Source: JAEYFP01 sp964579795
GTDB taxonomy: Bacteria > Bacillota > Clostridia > Lachnospirales > Lachnospiraceae
Assembly (NCBI GenBank): GCA_964579795.1
Contig: CAZOHM010000009.1
Span: 1-64,000, forward strand
Reading direction: 5' to 3'
Length of the DNA: 64,000 nucleotides
The notes under the pieces were generated by a model that worked only from the letters and a program-made list of their open reading frames with translations, did no database searches and had not been told where the DNA came from. Of this stretch, positions 1-8,708 are shown piece by piece. The position numbers were made by a program, and so were the translations under genes. The stretch's first letter is position 1. The number at the start of each line of letters is the position of its first letter.

Positions 1-17
1 CAGGGCATTTTGTATTA

Positions 18-80
18 GCATCCAAGAATACTGCGAAGATAGTTTAATAACTCGGAGCAGCTATTGAAATTAAAACACAT
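18..80 (-). CDS. possible 21-codon small protein or leader peptide
   Basis: A short frame on the minus strand starts with ATG at 80 and stops with TAA at 17-15. It is preceded by a very good ribosome binding site (AAGGAGGA, complement of 88-95) about seven bases from the ATG. The predicted peptide begins MCFNFNSC and ends LGC, with three cysteines and no recognisable family. The Shine-Dalgarno is the only real support. It may be a leader peptide, a small protein, or the 5' end of a longer gene broken by a frameshift near the window edge. Confidence 0.3.
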
Positions 81-189
81 AGTTTCGTCCTCCTTATTTT
101 TCGTATTGGCATTAGCTAAGCTCAAATAGATTGTAACAATTCTGTAACATTTAAACAATAGGAGAAGATTGGAAAAGAGGAAAATTTAA

Positions 190-224
190 AAACGTTTAAA
201 CGTTTAAATTATTGTTTAAATTAC
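190..224. promoter_or_regulatory. bipartite LacI-type operator upstream of the sugar transporter
   Basis: Positions 190-205 are a perfect palindrome made of two AAACGTTT units, and 195-208 is the palindrome TTTAAACGTTTAAA. After a further gap comes GTTTAAA (214-220). The stretch 198-224 matches 7543-7569, upstream of the URO-D gene, in the order AAACGTTTAAATT, three bases, GTTTAAA. LacI-family proteins bind AT-rich palindromes with a central CG, so the divergently encoded LacI-type regulator (5220-7472) is the likely ligand. Confidence 0.65.
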
Positions 225-226
225 TA

Positions 227-255
227 TTGGATTTGATTTTTGAATAGGTTATGAT
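227..255 (+). promoter_or_regulatory. promoter of the sugar ABC transporter operon
   Basis: TTGGAT (227-232) and TATGAT (250-255) are separated by 17 bases. The -35 starts three bases after the operator ends, so the regulator would sit just upstream of RNA polymerase. This is activator rather than roadblock geometry. Confidence 0.55.
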
Positions 256-328
256 TATTACATAAAACAGATGTATTCATGAGCAAGTTGAAAATGAATG
301 CACTGAAACAACTTTTAGGAGGGTAATC

Positions 329-1417
329 ATGAAAAAGAAAGTATTATCAGTTCTATTATGTGCAAGTATGATCGCAGCAATGTTAGCAGGTTGTGGTGCT
401 AAGGCAGAAACTGCAGCACCTGCAGCAGAAGCAACAGAGGCAACAGCAGATGAAGCAGCACCTGCAGCAGAGACAGAGGCAGCAGCAGCTCCAGCAGCAA
501 ACGGCGAGACACCTACGATTGCTTTTGTTCCAAAGGTAATGGGACAGGCATGGTGGGATCATGTACAGGCAAATGTTGAAGACTGGGCTTCACAGAGTGG
601 TATGGAAGTAATCTACAAAGGACCTACAGAAGTTGATGCAGCAGCACAAGTACAGATTATGACTGACTTGGTTAATCAGGGTGTTGATATCCTTTGTTTT
701 TCTCCTAATGATCCGGATGCATGTGAGGCAATATGTAAAGAAGCTATGGACAAAGGAATTATCGTAATTGCTACAGAAGCTTCCGGTATGGAGAATGTAA
801 CCTATGATGTGGAAGCATTTGATGAAGCAGGTCTTGGTGGATTCCTGATGGATCAGCTGGCAGTTCAGATGGGTGAAGAGGGTCAGTATATTACAATGGT
901 AGGTTCTATGACAATGGAATCTCAGAACAACTGGGCAGATGCAGCAGTTGCACGTCAGAAAGAAGCTTATCCGAACATGGAGCTTGTACCGGATGCAAGA
1001 GTTGCTGATGATTCAGATGCAGAGAAAGCATATGAGCTTACGAAAGAGCTGATTCAGAAATATCCGGATTTAAAGGGTATCTGTGGTACAGGTTCATTTG
1101 ATGCTCCTGGTGCAGCTCGTGCGATTCAGGAACTTGGTTTGACAGGAAAGGTATTCGCTATTTCAGTTGCTATGCCACTTGAGGTTAAGGATTATCTGTT
1201 GGATGGTACATTGGGTTCTGTTGCGTTATGGGATGCAGGTATTACATCAAGAGCAATGCTGAATCTTGGTGTGAAGCTTTATAATGGCGAGACAATCTCT
1301 GCTGGTGCTGACCTCGGTGAAAAAGGATACGATTCAGTAGATATTCAGGGCAAGGTTGTTGTTGGTCAGGGACAGATTGCTATTACAACAGAAAATGTTG
1401 ATGACTTTGGTTTCTAG
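329..1417 (+). CDS. sugar ABC transporter substrate-binding lipoprotein (LsrB/RhaS-like)
   Basis: This lipoprotein captures a sugar outside the membrane and delivers it to the transporter encoded next. It has a lipoprotein signal peptide with lipobox LAGC (Cys at residue 22), then an alanine/glutamate-rich tether to about residue 60, then a type I periplasmic-binding fold. Landmarks such as YKGP, QIMTDLVNQGVDI, SPNDP and VALWDAG are those of the LsrB/RhaS branch (autoinducer-2 or rhamnose binding) rather than RbsB. The RBS GGAGGG precedes the ATG. The L-rhamnose mutarotase in the same regulon favours rhamnose or a related deoxyhexose as ligand, but this is inference. A hairpin follows the gene. 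Confidence 0.85.
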   Translation: MKKKVLSVLLCASMIAAMLAGCGAKAETAAPAAEATEATADEAAPAAETEAAAAPAANGETPTIAFVPKVMGQAWWDHVQANVEDWASQSGMEVIYKGPTEVDAAAQVQIMTDLVNQGVDILCFSPNDPDACEAICKEAMDKGIIVIATEASGMENVTYDVEAFDEAGLGGFLMDQLAVQMGEEGQYITMVGSMTMESQNNWADAAVARQKEAYPNMELVPDARVADDSDAEKAYELTKELIQKYPDLKGICGTGSFDAPGAARAIQELGLTGKVFAISVAMPLEVKDYLLDGTLGSVALWDAGITSRAMLNLGVKLYNGETISAGADLGEKGYDSVDIQGKVVVGQGQIAITTENVDDFGF

Positions 1418-1446
1418 AAATTAATAATTTTGCTGCAATGATAATA

Positions 1447-1477
1447 CGAGGCAGGGAAGCTAGCTTTCTCTGCCTCG
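1447..1477 (+). terminator. intercistronic stem-loop after the binding-protein gene
   Basis: CGAGGCAG (1447-1454) pairs with CTGCCTCG (1470-1477), extended inward by a GU pair and three more pairs around a GCTAGCT loop. No U-tract follows, so it is more likely a partial terminator or mRNA-stabilising hairpin that keeps the binding protein in excess over the membrane subunits. Confidence 0.6.
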
Positions 1478-1508
1478 CAAAATGAAAAGAGAAGGAGGTT
1501 GTACCTCT

Positions 1509-2993
1509 ATGTCAGAATTTTTACTTGAAATGACAGAGATATGTAAATCATTTGCGGGTGTTCAGGCCCTGGATCATGTAAATTTCAAGGTTAGACCTGG
1601 AAAGGTCATGTGCCTTGCCGGTGAAAACGGATGTGGAAAATCTACACTTGTGAAAATCATTTCCGGTGTTTATACAAAAAATGAAGGAAAAGTAGTTTTT
1701 GAAGGAAATCCCGTTGAAAAAATAACGCCTGCTGAAGCTACCAAAATGGGTATTCAGGTAATTTATCAAGATTTGTCAATTTTTCCAAACTTGACAGTTA
1801 TGGAAAATCTGGCAATTAATTCTGAAATCACTGCCGGGAAAAAGCTTGTTAACAGAAAACGCTGGGAAGCTACAGCGAAGGAAGCTTTGTCCAAAATCGG
1901 TTATCATATAGATTTACAAGCAAAGATGGGTGAATTGAGTGTGGCAGATAAACAGCTGGTTGCCATTTGCCGGGCACTGTTGTTCGATGCGAAGCTGATT
2001 ATTATGGATGAACCAACAACAGCGCTGACAAAAAAGGAAGTTGATTCTTTGTTTAAAACAGTCAGACAGCTGAGAGACAGTGGTATAGCCATTATGTTCA
2101 TCAGTCATAAAACGGAAGAGATTTTTGAAATATCTGATGATGTCTGTATTATGAGAAACGGAAAGAATGTGTTTGCGGGTCCGACTTCAGAACTGACACC
2201 AAAGGATTTTACATTTTATATGACCGGACGCGAATTAAAGGCTGACCGCTTTATTCCGAAAAATATTAGTAAAGAACCAGTATTAAAAGTAGAAAATTTA
2301 TCACTTGCAAATAAGTTTCATGATGTATCTTTTGAATTACGCAAGGGTGAAATTCTTGGGATCACAGGACTTCTTGGCTCCGGACGTACTGAGCTTGCAC
2401 TGAGCCTGTTTGGATTGGAGCATCCAAAGACAGGAAGCATATCCTTAAATGGAAAGGCAGTGAAAATTACAAGTCCGATTATGGCACAAAAGCTTAAAAT
2501 TGGATATGTTCCTGAGGACAGACTGACAGAAGGCTTGTGTCTGCAGCAGCCAATCGCTGATAATATTACATTATCATCACTTAAGAGACTTGCAAGCAGA
2601 ATAGGTTTATTGAAACAGCAGGATATTATTGACGACGCCAATATTTGGAAAGATAAGTTTTCTATTGCTACTGATGATGTAAATAAATTCGCATCAACTC
2701 TTTCTGGTGGAAATCAGCAGAAAATTGTCTTGTCAAAGTGGCTGAGCAATGAGCTGGATGTTTTGATTTTAAATGGTCCGACGGTTGGTGTAGATGTTGG
2801 AGCAAAGCAGGATATTCATGCATTGGTTCATGAACTTGCTAATGAAGGACTTGCGGTTATTATTATTTCTGATGATTTGTCTGAGGTAGTTGTAAACTGT
2901 AGTCGTGTTGTTGTTATGAAGGAAGGCAAGATCGTCGGAGAAATGTCAGACGATAAGATTTCTGAGGATAACATTCTTGAAATTATTCGTTAA
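1509..2993 (+). CDS. sugar ABC transporter ATP-binding protein, double NBD
   Basis: This is the energising subunit of the sugar importer, with two fused ABC domains of the RbsA/RhaT-ATPase type (494 aa). NBD1 has Walker A GENGCGKST (about residues 38-46), signature LSVADKQ and Walker B IIMDEPTTALT. NBD2 has GLLGSGRTE and signature LSGGNQQK, but its Walker B region reads LILNGPTVGVD and lacks the usual Asp-Glu pair, so the second site is probably catalytically weak. I chose the ATG at 1509 because AGGAGG (1493-1498) lies ten bases upstream; an in-frame ATG at 1482 lies before that site. The permease genes follow directly. Confidence 0.88.
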   Translation: MSEFLLEMTEICKSFAGVQALDHVNFKVRPGKVMCLAGENGCGKSTLVKIISGVYTKNEGKVVFEGNPVEKITPAEATKMGIQVIYQDLSIFPNLTVMENLAINSEITAGKKLVNRKRWEATAKEALSKIGYHIDLQAKMGELSVADKQLVAICRALLFDAKLIIMDEPTTALTKKEVDSLFKTVRQLRDSGIAIMFISHKTEEIFEISDDVCIMRNGKNVFAGPTSELTPKDFTFYMTGRELKADRFIPKNISKEPVLKVENLSLANKFHDVSFELRKGEILGITGLLGSGRTELALSLFGLEHPKTGSISLNGKAVKITSPIMAQKLKIGYVPEDRLTEGLCLQQPIADNITLSSLKRLASRIGLLKQQDIIDDANIWKDKFSIATDDVNKFASTLSGGNQQKIVLSKWLSNELDVLILNGPTVGVDVGAKQDIHALVHELANEGLAVIIISDDLSEVVVNCSRVVVMKEGKIVGEMSDDKISEDNILEIIR

Positions 2994-3007
2994 GGAGGGG
3001 ACTACAT

Positions 3008-4009
3008 ATGAATAACGCTACGTTGAAGCGTATGACGAAACGGACAGAGTTCTGGATGTTTCTTGTTCTGATTATTATGTGTATTGTAATACAGATTGTA
3101 TCCGGCAGTCAGCTGTTTGAATCAAGTACTGTAGTTACAATACTGCGTTCGATGGTTGTGGATGGTATGTTTGCCATGGTATGTCTGATTGTTATGGTTT
3201 CCGGAGGATTTGATTTATCCTTTCCGGCTATAGCAGCACTGGCTTATTCGCTAGCAACAACAATCTGTGTAAATTTGGCATGGTGCCAGACGAATGCCTG
3301 GGCAGGATTTATTCTTGCAATTGTGATAGGTGCTGTACTGGGCATGCTCAATGGCTGGATTATTGCAAACTTTAAGCTGAATACAATGATTGTGACACTT
3401 GGTACCCAAACGCTTTTTACAGGTATTTCAATGGGGCTTCTGGAACTGAAAGAGATTACTTCAAAATTACCGATTGGTTTTCGTAATCTTGGAGAGTCCT
3501 ATTTATTTGAAGTGACAAACTCCGCAGGACTGCGTTCTACTATGACAACAATGTTTATTCCTTTTGTGATTCTTTGCATCATTACTTCCTTTGTATTGAA
3601 TAAGACTATGTTTGGACGTGCATTATATGCAATTGGTGGAAACGAGGTTTCAGCTGAAAGAGCGGGATATAATGTTAAAAAAGTCAAATTCCTGTTATAC
3701 ACGGTTGTAGGTGCTGCTTCGGGATTTATTGGAATGGTTCGTGTATGTATGGCAAGGCAGTCTATTCCAAAGGCACTTGTAGGAAAAGAAATGACAATTA
3801 TTCCGGCGGTTATTCTTGGTGGTGCAAGTATTTTTGGCGGAGAAGGATCTGTGTTTGGTACAGTATGCGCAGTTGGAATTATTACAGTTGTATCAAACAG
3901 TATGCTTTTGATTGGAATTGATTCCTATTGGCAGGATTTTTTCAATGGTCTTGTAATTCTCATTGGTGTTACGGTATCAGCAATTCAGGCCAAACGCCGT
4001 AACAAGTAG
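3008..4009 (+). CDS. sugar ABC transporter permease (first)
   Basis: A 333-aa integral membrane protein of the BPD_transp_2 family (RbsC/RhaP type), with eight or more hydrophobic segments. It carries the family motif around VMVSGGFDLSFPA and the EAA-like loop near AIGGNEVSAERAGYNVKK, through which the permease contacts the ATPase. It begins 14 bases after the ATPase stop with RBS AAGGAGGGG. It is expected to pair with the next permease as a heterodimeric channel. Confidence 0.87.
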   Translation: MNNATLKRMTKRTEFWMFLVLIIMCIVIQIVSGSQLFESSTVVTILRSMVVDGMFAMVCLIVMVSGGFDLSFPAIAALAYSLATTICVNLAWCQTNAWAGFILAIVIGAVLGMLNGWIIANFKLNTMIVTLGTQTLFTGISMGLLELKEITSKLPIGFRNLGESYLFEVTNSAGLRSTMTTMFIPFVILCIITSFVLNKTMFGRALYAIGGNEVSAERAGYNVKKVKFLLYTVVGAASGFIGMVRVCMARQSIPKALVGKEMTIIPAVILGGASIFGGEGSVFGTVCAVGIITVVSNSMLLIGIDSYWQDFFNGLVILIGVTVSAIQAKRRNK

Positions 4010-4028
4010 AAAGGAGGGTACAAAAGGA

Positions 4029-5057
4029 ATGTTAGCAAAATTTAAAGATTATTCTAAAAAGAACCAATATACAGTTATGCTTCTTGGATTGATGACACTG
4101 CTGCTTTTATTTTTTACAGTAACAAAGGGCGGTACACTCTGGTCACTCGGTACATGGAAGGGTATAGTCATGCAGTTCCCGGAATATGGACTGATGACAC
4201 TGGGTGTTATGTTCTGCTTTATTATTGGAAATATTGATATGTCGTTTGTAGCATTAGGTGATTTTGCCTGTATTATAGCAGTGCAGTATATGGCAGGACA
4301 TGTAACAGAGGGAATGTCAAACGGGCAGATTATTGGTGTGATTCTTGTTGCAATATTACTTGTAGTATTGATTGGTGCAGTTGGAGGCGTTATAAATGGT
4401 GTTTTGATTGCATACCTTAATATTCCACCGGTTATGGCCACCATTGCCATGCAGTTAGTCTGGCTCGGTCTTTCAACAGCAATCACACAGGGCTATGCAG
4501 TTACAGGTGTGCCTGCGCTCTATACAGAGATCGGACATGCATCTGTATTTGGTTTTATTCCTATTCCACTTCTGATTTTCATAATCGTATTTTTAATTTC
4601 GATGTTTTTGTTAAAGTATACGACCTACGGAAAGAAGCTTTATATGATTGGCACGAATCTGAAGGCCGCAAAGTTTTCTGCAATAAATACAAAAGCAATG
4701 GTAATCGGTACGTTTGTGCTTTGTGATGTAATCTGTTGTCTTGGATGTATGATAATGGTTTCCACGATGAACTCAGCAAAAGCCGATTACGGAACATCCT
4801 ATGTGATGAGAGTAATTCTGATTCTTGTATTGGCAGGTGTACTTCCTGACGGAGGTATGGGTAAAATTTTCAATGTGGTTCTGTCAATCGTGGCAGTACA
4901 GATTATTGCATCAGGTGTAAATATGTTTTCACAGTTAAATTCCTATTATGCCAGTCTGATTTGGGGCGGTTTACTGATTATTGTATTAATATTAAGCACA
5001 AAAATGGGTGGAAATGGATTAAAACTGTTCAAGAAAAAGAAGCAAAAGAATAACTAA
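4029..5057 (+). CDS. sugar ABC transporter permease (second)
   Basis: The second BPD_transp_2-family permease (342 aa), related to the preceding one, with the signature region IIGNIDMSFVALGD and the cytoplasmic loop MIGTNLKAAKFSAINTK. The C-terminus is a lysine-rich cytoplasmic tail. The start at 4029 is set by AGGAGGG (4013-4018); an in-frame upstream ATG lies inside the previous gene. A strong terminator follows, so this closes the four-gene transporter operon. Confidence 0.87.
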   Translation: MLAKFKDYSKKNQYTVMLLGLMTLLLLFFTVTKGGTLWSLGTWKGIVMQFPEYGLMTLGVMFCFIIGNIDMSFVALGDFACIIAVQYMAGHVTEGMSNGQIIGVILVAILLVVLIGAVGGVINGVLIAYLNIPPVMATIAMQLVWLGLSTAITQGYAVTGVPALYTEIGHASVFGFIPIPLLIFIIVFLISMFLLKYTTYGKKLYMIGTNLKAAKFSAINTKAMVIGTFVLCDVICCLGCMIMVSTMNSAKADYGTSYVMRVILILVLAGVLPDGGMGKIFNVVLSIVAVQIIASGVNMFSQLNSYYASLIWGGLLIIVLILSTKMGGNGLKLFKKKKQKNN

Positions 5058-5075
5058 ATTTCCCTATAATCCAGG

Positions 5076-5106
5076 AAAGGGTCTGTCAAATATGACAGAC
5101 CCTTTT
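5076..5106 (+). terminator. rho-independent terminator of the sugar transporter operon
   Basis: A 13-bp perfect stem, AAAGGGTCTGTCA (5076-5088) with TGACAGACCCTTT, has a four-base AATA loop and runs into a T stretch. Confidence 0.9.
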
Positions 5107-5108
5107 AC

Positions 5109-5162
5109 ATTATGTGTATCCAGCAAATTATGTGTATCCAGTGAATGATGTGTATTCAAAGA
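5109..5162. repeat. three 18-bp tandem repeats
   Basis: Units at 5109-5126, 5127-5144 and 5145-5162 share the core ATGTGTATCCAG. The first two differ in only a few bases at the end and the third is more diverged. The array lies between the terminator of the transporter and the 3' end of the divergent regulator. No function is evident. Confidence 0.7.
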
Positions 5163-5219
5163 AGTGTGTGTCTCAGAAAATCTGGATTATGAATGTCGGC
5201 GTACGTTCCAACTGACAAT

Positions 5220-7472
5220 TCAGAAAAACTGGTTAATAATATGCATCTGGCATTCATCCAGTGCTTTTGAAATGGATAACTCCTGAGAGCACATTTTCTT
5301 AAAGGCAATTCTGACATTTGATTCAAAATCAGCAGGTACAATCAGCTTATCTTTTCCGTGAACAGGATATAAGCGGTTACGGCAATGAGACAGTCCGTCA
5401 GCGGTCAACTCAAGCCATGGATAAAGGAGCAGCAGTTCATGATGTGTATGCGGATAAATCAGTGTAGACTGTCCACATAGAATTGTTTCGTAATAGCTCG
5501 CCTGCCGCAGGCAAAGAAACTGAAGGAGCTGCTTTAGAGCTTCTTTTTTATGGAAGGAGTTTGACACACAGAAGTGCCATCCAACGTTTGCAGGAGTATT
5601 TCCGGGGAGCTTACTGTATCCTATCTTTGACAGAAATTCGGGATGCAGACTATTTTGAATTTTGGAGGCATATTCTGTAAAGGAAATGGCCATGGCAATC
5701 TGTCCGCTGCCAATCTGTTCAAAGGTTGTTTCTGTAGAATTATCTTGTTGTGGTGTATATTTTACAGTTTCAAGTATGTTTTTAAAGGCGTTGATATTTT
5801 GTGGAGTATTCAGCTCCATTTGATTTCGATTGTTGAACAAGCCACCGTCATGGCTCCATAGTCTGATTAACAGCTCAAGAATCAAGTCCTCTGGAAGACT
5901 TGATGAAATAGAAGTTCCATATAGTGTGGGAGAGCTTGGGTTGTATTCCCTTGTAAAAAAACGTGCAATACGATTAAATTCCGTCCATGTTTTTGGTGGG
6001 CGGAGTGAAATACTGTGCTCGGCCTTGTATTGCCGCTGTAGTTGAGGATTATCAAACAAATCCTTTCGATAGAAAAGAAATTGTGTACCGCCGATTACGG
6101 GAAAACCGTAATAGCAACCTTTAATCTGCGCGTTGCTGAGGTTTTTTTGGAATACAGCAGTAGCAATTTCCGGAATATCCTCAATAACATCTGTGATATC
6201 CATAAATACATTTTTCTCAGTAAAATATGACATCCAGGATACATCTGACAAATAAATATCGTATTTGGGAGAAGCTGACTGGGTATCTTCTTCAATTAAC
6301 AGAAATAATTCACGTAGAGAATAGAAATCAATCTGAAGCCTAATATTGTTGTTAGCGAGAAATTTGTAGCTTACAGCTTGAATCGCACGAATGGTAGGAA
6401 GGTCTGTACTTGCAATACGTAAAATCTCTTTAGGCTTGCTTGCGTATGAAACGGGCTGGAACTGTGGAGCGGGAATGGAAAGCGGTGTGTCCAGAATATT
6501 GTCTTTATACAGTTTGAAGCGCCTGTCATAAAGCTGTGAGGAAGTATTTTCCTCCATAAGAATATTAAAGCTGTCTTCTCCGAGTGTGAAGGCTGTTCCT
6601 GCGGTGTGAATAACATTCTGGTGATAGCCGGATTTATTCCAGCGTTCCTCAGACAGTGTCATGAGGCAGATGTTGATATCGGGTTGAATGTTATGAATGT
6701 TACACGCTTCAATAACCCCATCCATGATTGTCTGGGAGGAGGTAATGATTGCCTGTGGCAGGAAAATGGAAAGGTAGAGCATTGTTACCTTAAATGCTCC
6801 TTCCTTAGACATATCAGAATAGAGAACATTCTCTTTTTTAAAAGGAATACCATATTTGTCGAGTGCTTCCGTATAGCCATTGACACATTCACTTTCTGAG
6901 AAAAAGTCTTTGGGACCGGTAACAATTGCAATATTAGAATAGCCTTTTTGAAGAAGATTCTCGGTTAAATAATAAATGGAACTATAATTATCAAAGCCAA
7001 GAAAATTTGTAGAGATTTTTGGTGGCAGGCGCATGATGAATACGTTACTAATATCATATTTATATAATGTATTTTTAAAAAAATCCGCATTTTGAGATTG
7101 ACAGGTCATTAAGATAATACCTGAATAATTTTTTCCAATAAATTTGTGGATAATATCCTGCTCTGTATGCGGGTTGTTATAGCTGCAGCCGATGTTTACA
7201 GAGTAGTTCATTTTATATGCCTGTGCAATAATGCCCTTGAGTATTTCTGAACTTGTTGAGTCATCCAGGTTTGGAAGAATGACACCAATTTCGTCAGAGG
7301 ATTTATTTTTTAAACTTTGCGCTGAAAAGTTTGGAATATAGTTCAGTTCAGCAATTGCTTCATTTACTTTCAAACGTGTTTCCGGCTTGATATTCTTTTT
7401 CCCATTAATACAATAGGAAACAGTTGCTATGGAAACACCGGCTTTATCTGCAACATCTTTTAATGTGATCAT
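5220..7472 (-). CDS. LacI-type regulator fused to a family 1 solute-binding domain
   Basis: A 750-aa protein, about twice normal LacI length. Residues 1-60 are a LacI helix-turn-helix (TLKDVADKAGVSIATVSYCING). Residues about 60-340 are a type I periplasmic-binding sensor fold (IGVILPNLDD). Residues about 350-750 resemble a family 1 extracellular solute-binding protein (IYLSDVSWM, YGFPVIGGTQFLFYRKDLF, PPKTWTEFNRIARFF, GQIAMAISFTEYASKI). There is no signal peptide or membrane segment, so the second domain must be a cytoplasmic sensor. RBS AAGGAG lies seven bases before the ATG. It is divergent from the URO-D gene, with the shared operator between them. Confidence 0.85.
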   Translation of the reverse strand: MITLKDVADKAGVSIATVSYCINGKKNIKPETRLKVNEAIAELNYIPNFSAQSLKNKSSDEIGVILPNLDDSTSSEILKGIIAQAYKMNYSVNIGCSYNNPHTEQDIIHKFIGKNYSGIILMTCQSQNADFFKNTLYKYDISNVFIMRLPPKISTNFLGFDNYSSIYYLTENLLQKGYSNIAIVTGPKDFFSESECVNGYTEALDKYGIPFKKENVLYSDMSKEGAFKVTMLYLSIFLPQAIITSSQTIMDGVIEACNIHNIQPDINICLMTLSEERWNKSGYHQNVIHTAGTAFTLGEDSFNILMEENTSSQLYDRRFKLYKDNILDTPLSIPAPQFQPVSYASKPKEILRIASTDLPTIRAIQAVSYKFLANNNIRLQIDFYSLRELFLLIEEDTQSASPKYDIYLSDVSWMSYFTEKNVFMDITDVIEDIPEIATAVFQKNLSNAQIKGCYYGFPVIGGTQFLFYRKDLFDNPQLQRQYKAEHSISLRPPKTWTEFNRIARFFTREYNPSSPTLYGTSISSSLPEDLILELLIRLWSHDGGLFNNRNQMELNTPQNINAFKNILETVKYTPQQDNSTETTFEQIGSGQIAMAISFTEYASKIQNSLHPEFLSKIGYSKLPGNTPANVGWHFCVSNSFHKKEALKQLLQFLCLRQASYYETILCGQSTLIYPHTHHELLLLYPWLELTADGLSHCRNRLYPVHGKDKLIVPADFESNVRIAFKKMCSQELSISKALDECQMHIINQFF

Positions 7473-7540
7473 GCATTTGCTCCTTAAAAAGTATGATAAC
7501 TACAGTTTGTCATATTAGGTAGGAAATGTCAATCAAAAAG

Positions 7541-7569
7541 TTAAACGTTTAAATTTATGTTTAAACGAG
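7541..7569. promoter_or_regulatory. second copy of the bipartite LacI-type operator
   Basis: This contains the palindrome TTAAACGTTTAA (7541-7552) and, after six bases, the palindrome GTTTAAAC (7559-7566). It matches the site at 198-224 with only two differences over the first 23 bases and lies between the divergent regulator gene and the URO-D gene. Confidence 0.7.
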
Positions 7570-7571
7570 TG

Positions 7572-7600
7572 TTGAATTGGAGAAATGCATTTAATATAAT
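7572..7600 (+). promoter_or_regulatory. promoter of the URO-D/mutarotase operon
   Basis: TTGAAT (7572-7577) and TATAAT (7595-7600) are 17 bases apart. The -35 starts 29 bases after the first base of the AAACGTTTAAATT element, exactly as at the transporter promoter. Confidence 0.75.
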
Positions 7601-7637
7601 ATTACTAAAGGTAAAGAAAATGTGAAGGAGAGGGAAT

Positions 7638-8675
7638 ATGAATAGTAGAGAACGTTTTTTTGCAACAGTAAATCGTGAAAAAGTGGATCGTCCTGCGGCG
7701 TGGATTGGTATGCCGGATATTAAGGCGCAGCCGGCGCTATTTGAGTATTACGGAGTAAAGAATTTTCACGAGTTAAAGTTAGCCGTAGGAGATGATTTCT
7801 ATGCAATTGAGGTACCATATCAGTCACCTACTGCGAGTGCAATCTATGCTGCTTTTGATTGGTACATGGATGGAAATGTTGATGCAGAGGAGCGTACTCT
7901 GACGGCTGATGGGTGTTTTAAGGATGCAGAGGACCCAGAGGATTTGGATTTCTTTGAATGGCCAGATCCCGCAAAATATATAGATGTAGAAGAATGTAAA
8001 AGAAGAGTTTCGATGGCACCGGATGATAAGGTTCGTCTTGCGATGTGCTGGTCGGCTCATTTCCAGGATGCATGTGCTTCGTTCGGTATGGAAACAGCAT
8101 TGATGAATATGCTCGCCAATCCGGAGATTTATCAGGCAGTTGATGAGAAAATTATAGAGTTTTACCTAAAAGCCAATGAAATCTTTTTTGAGGCAACAAA
8201 GGGAGAGCTTGATGCGGTATTAATTGGAAATGATATGGGTAGCCAGCGTGGTCTGATGCTTTCTCCACAATGTGTGCGAGAATTCATTATTCCGGGTTCC
8301 CGTAAATTAATTGAACAGGCACACGATTATGGATTAAAGGTGATTTATCATTCATGTGGTTCAATAGTAGATGTGATTCCAGATCTGATTGAAGCAGGTG
8401 TAGATATAGTCCATCCGATTCAGGCTCTGGCAGCAGGTATGGAGCCACAAAATCTGAAAGCAAAATTTGATGGTAGAGTATCTTTCTGCGGTGGTGTTGA
8501 TACGCAGGATCTGCTTGTAAACGGTACGCCAGAAATGGTACGCGCAAAGGTAAAGGAATTAAGAACGATTTTCCCAACAGGTCTGATTATTTCGCCAAGT
8601 CACGAAGCAGTTATGAAAGATGTGCCACCGGCTAATATTCATGCTTTATTTGAGGAAGCACAGAAAATATATTAA
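7638..8675 (+). CDS. uroporphyrinogen decarboxylase-family protein (MtaA/CmuA-like)
   Basis: A 345-aa member of the URO-D superfamily, which includes haem-pathway decarboxylases and corrinoid-dependent methyltransferases (MtaA, CmuA). The C-terminal half has the characteristic HSCGS with downstream SFCGGVDTQDLL, where His and Cys residues bind zinc in the methyltransferase branch. The haem enzyme is unlikely, as no other tetrapyrrole gene is near. It is co-transcribed with an L-rhamnose mutarotase and appears co-regulated with a sugar importer. A role in handling a methylated sugar would fit but is inference. RBS GAAGGAG precedes the ATG. Confidence 0.8.
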   Translation: MNSRERFFATVNREKVDRPAAWIGMPDIKAQPALFEYYGVKNFHELKLAVGDDFYAIEVPYQSPTASAIYAAFDWYMDGNVDAEERTLTADGCFKDAEDPEDLDFFEWPDPAKYIDVEECKRRVSMAPDDKVRLAMCWSAHFQDACASFGMETALMNMLANPEIYQAVDEKIIEFYLKANEIFFEATKGELDAVLIGNDMGSQRGLMLSPQCVREFIIPGSRKLIEQAHDYGLKVIYHSCGSIVDVIPDLIEAGVDIVHPIQALAAGMEPQNLKAKFDGRVSFCGGVDTQDLLVNGTPEMVRAKVKELRTIFPTGLIISPSHEAVMKDVPPANIHALFEEAQKIY

Positions 8676-8708
8676 GACAGCATTAAATTAAACATGGGGG
8701 ATAGGAAT

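Noticed and set aside
7638..8675. Haem-pathway uroporphyrinogen decarboxylase (HemE)
   Set aside because: Gene context and the zinc-site-like HSCGS region point to the methyltransferase-like branch of the superfamily; no other haem gene is near.
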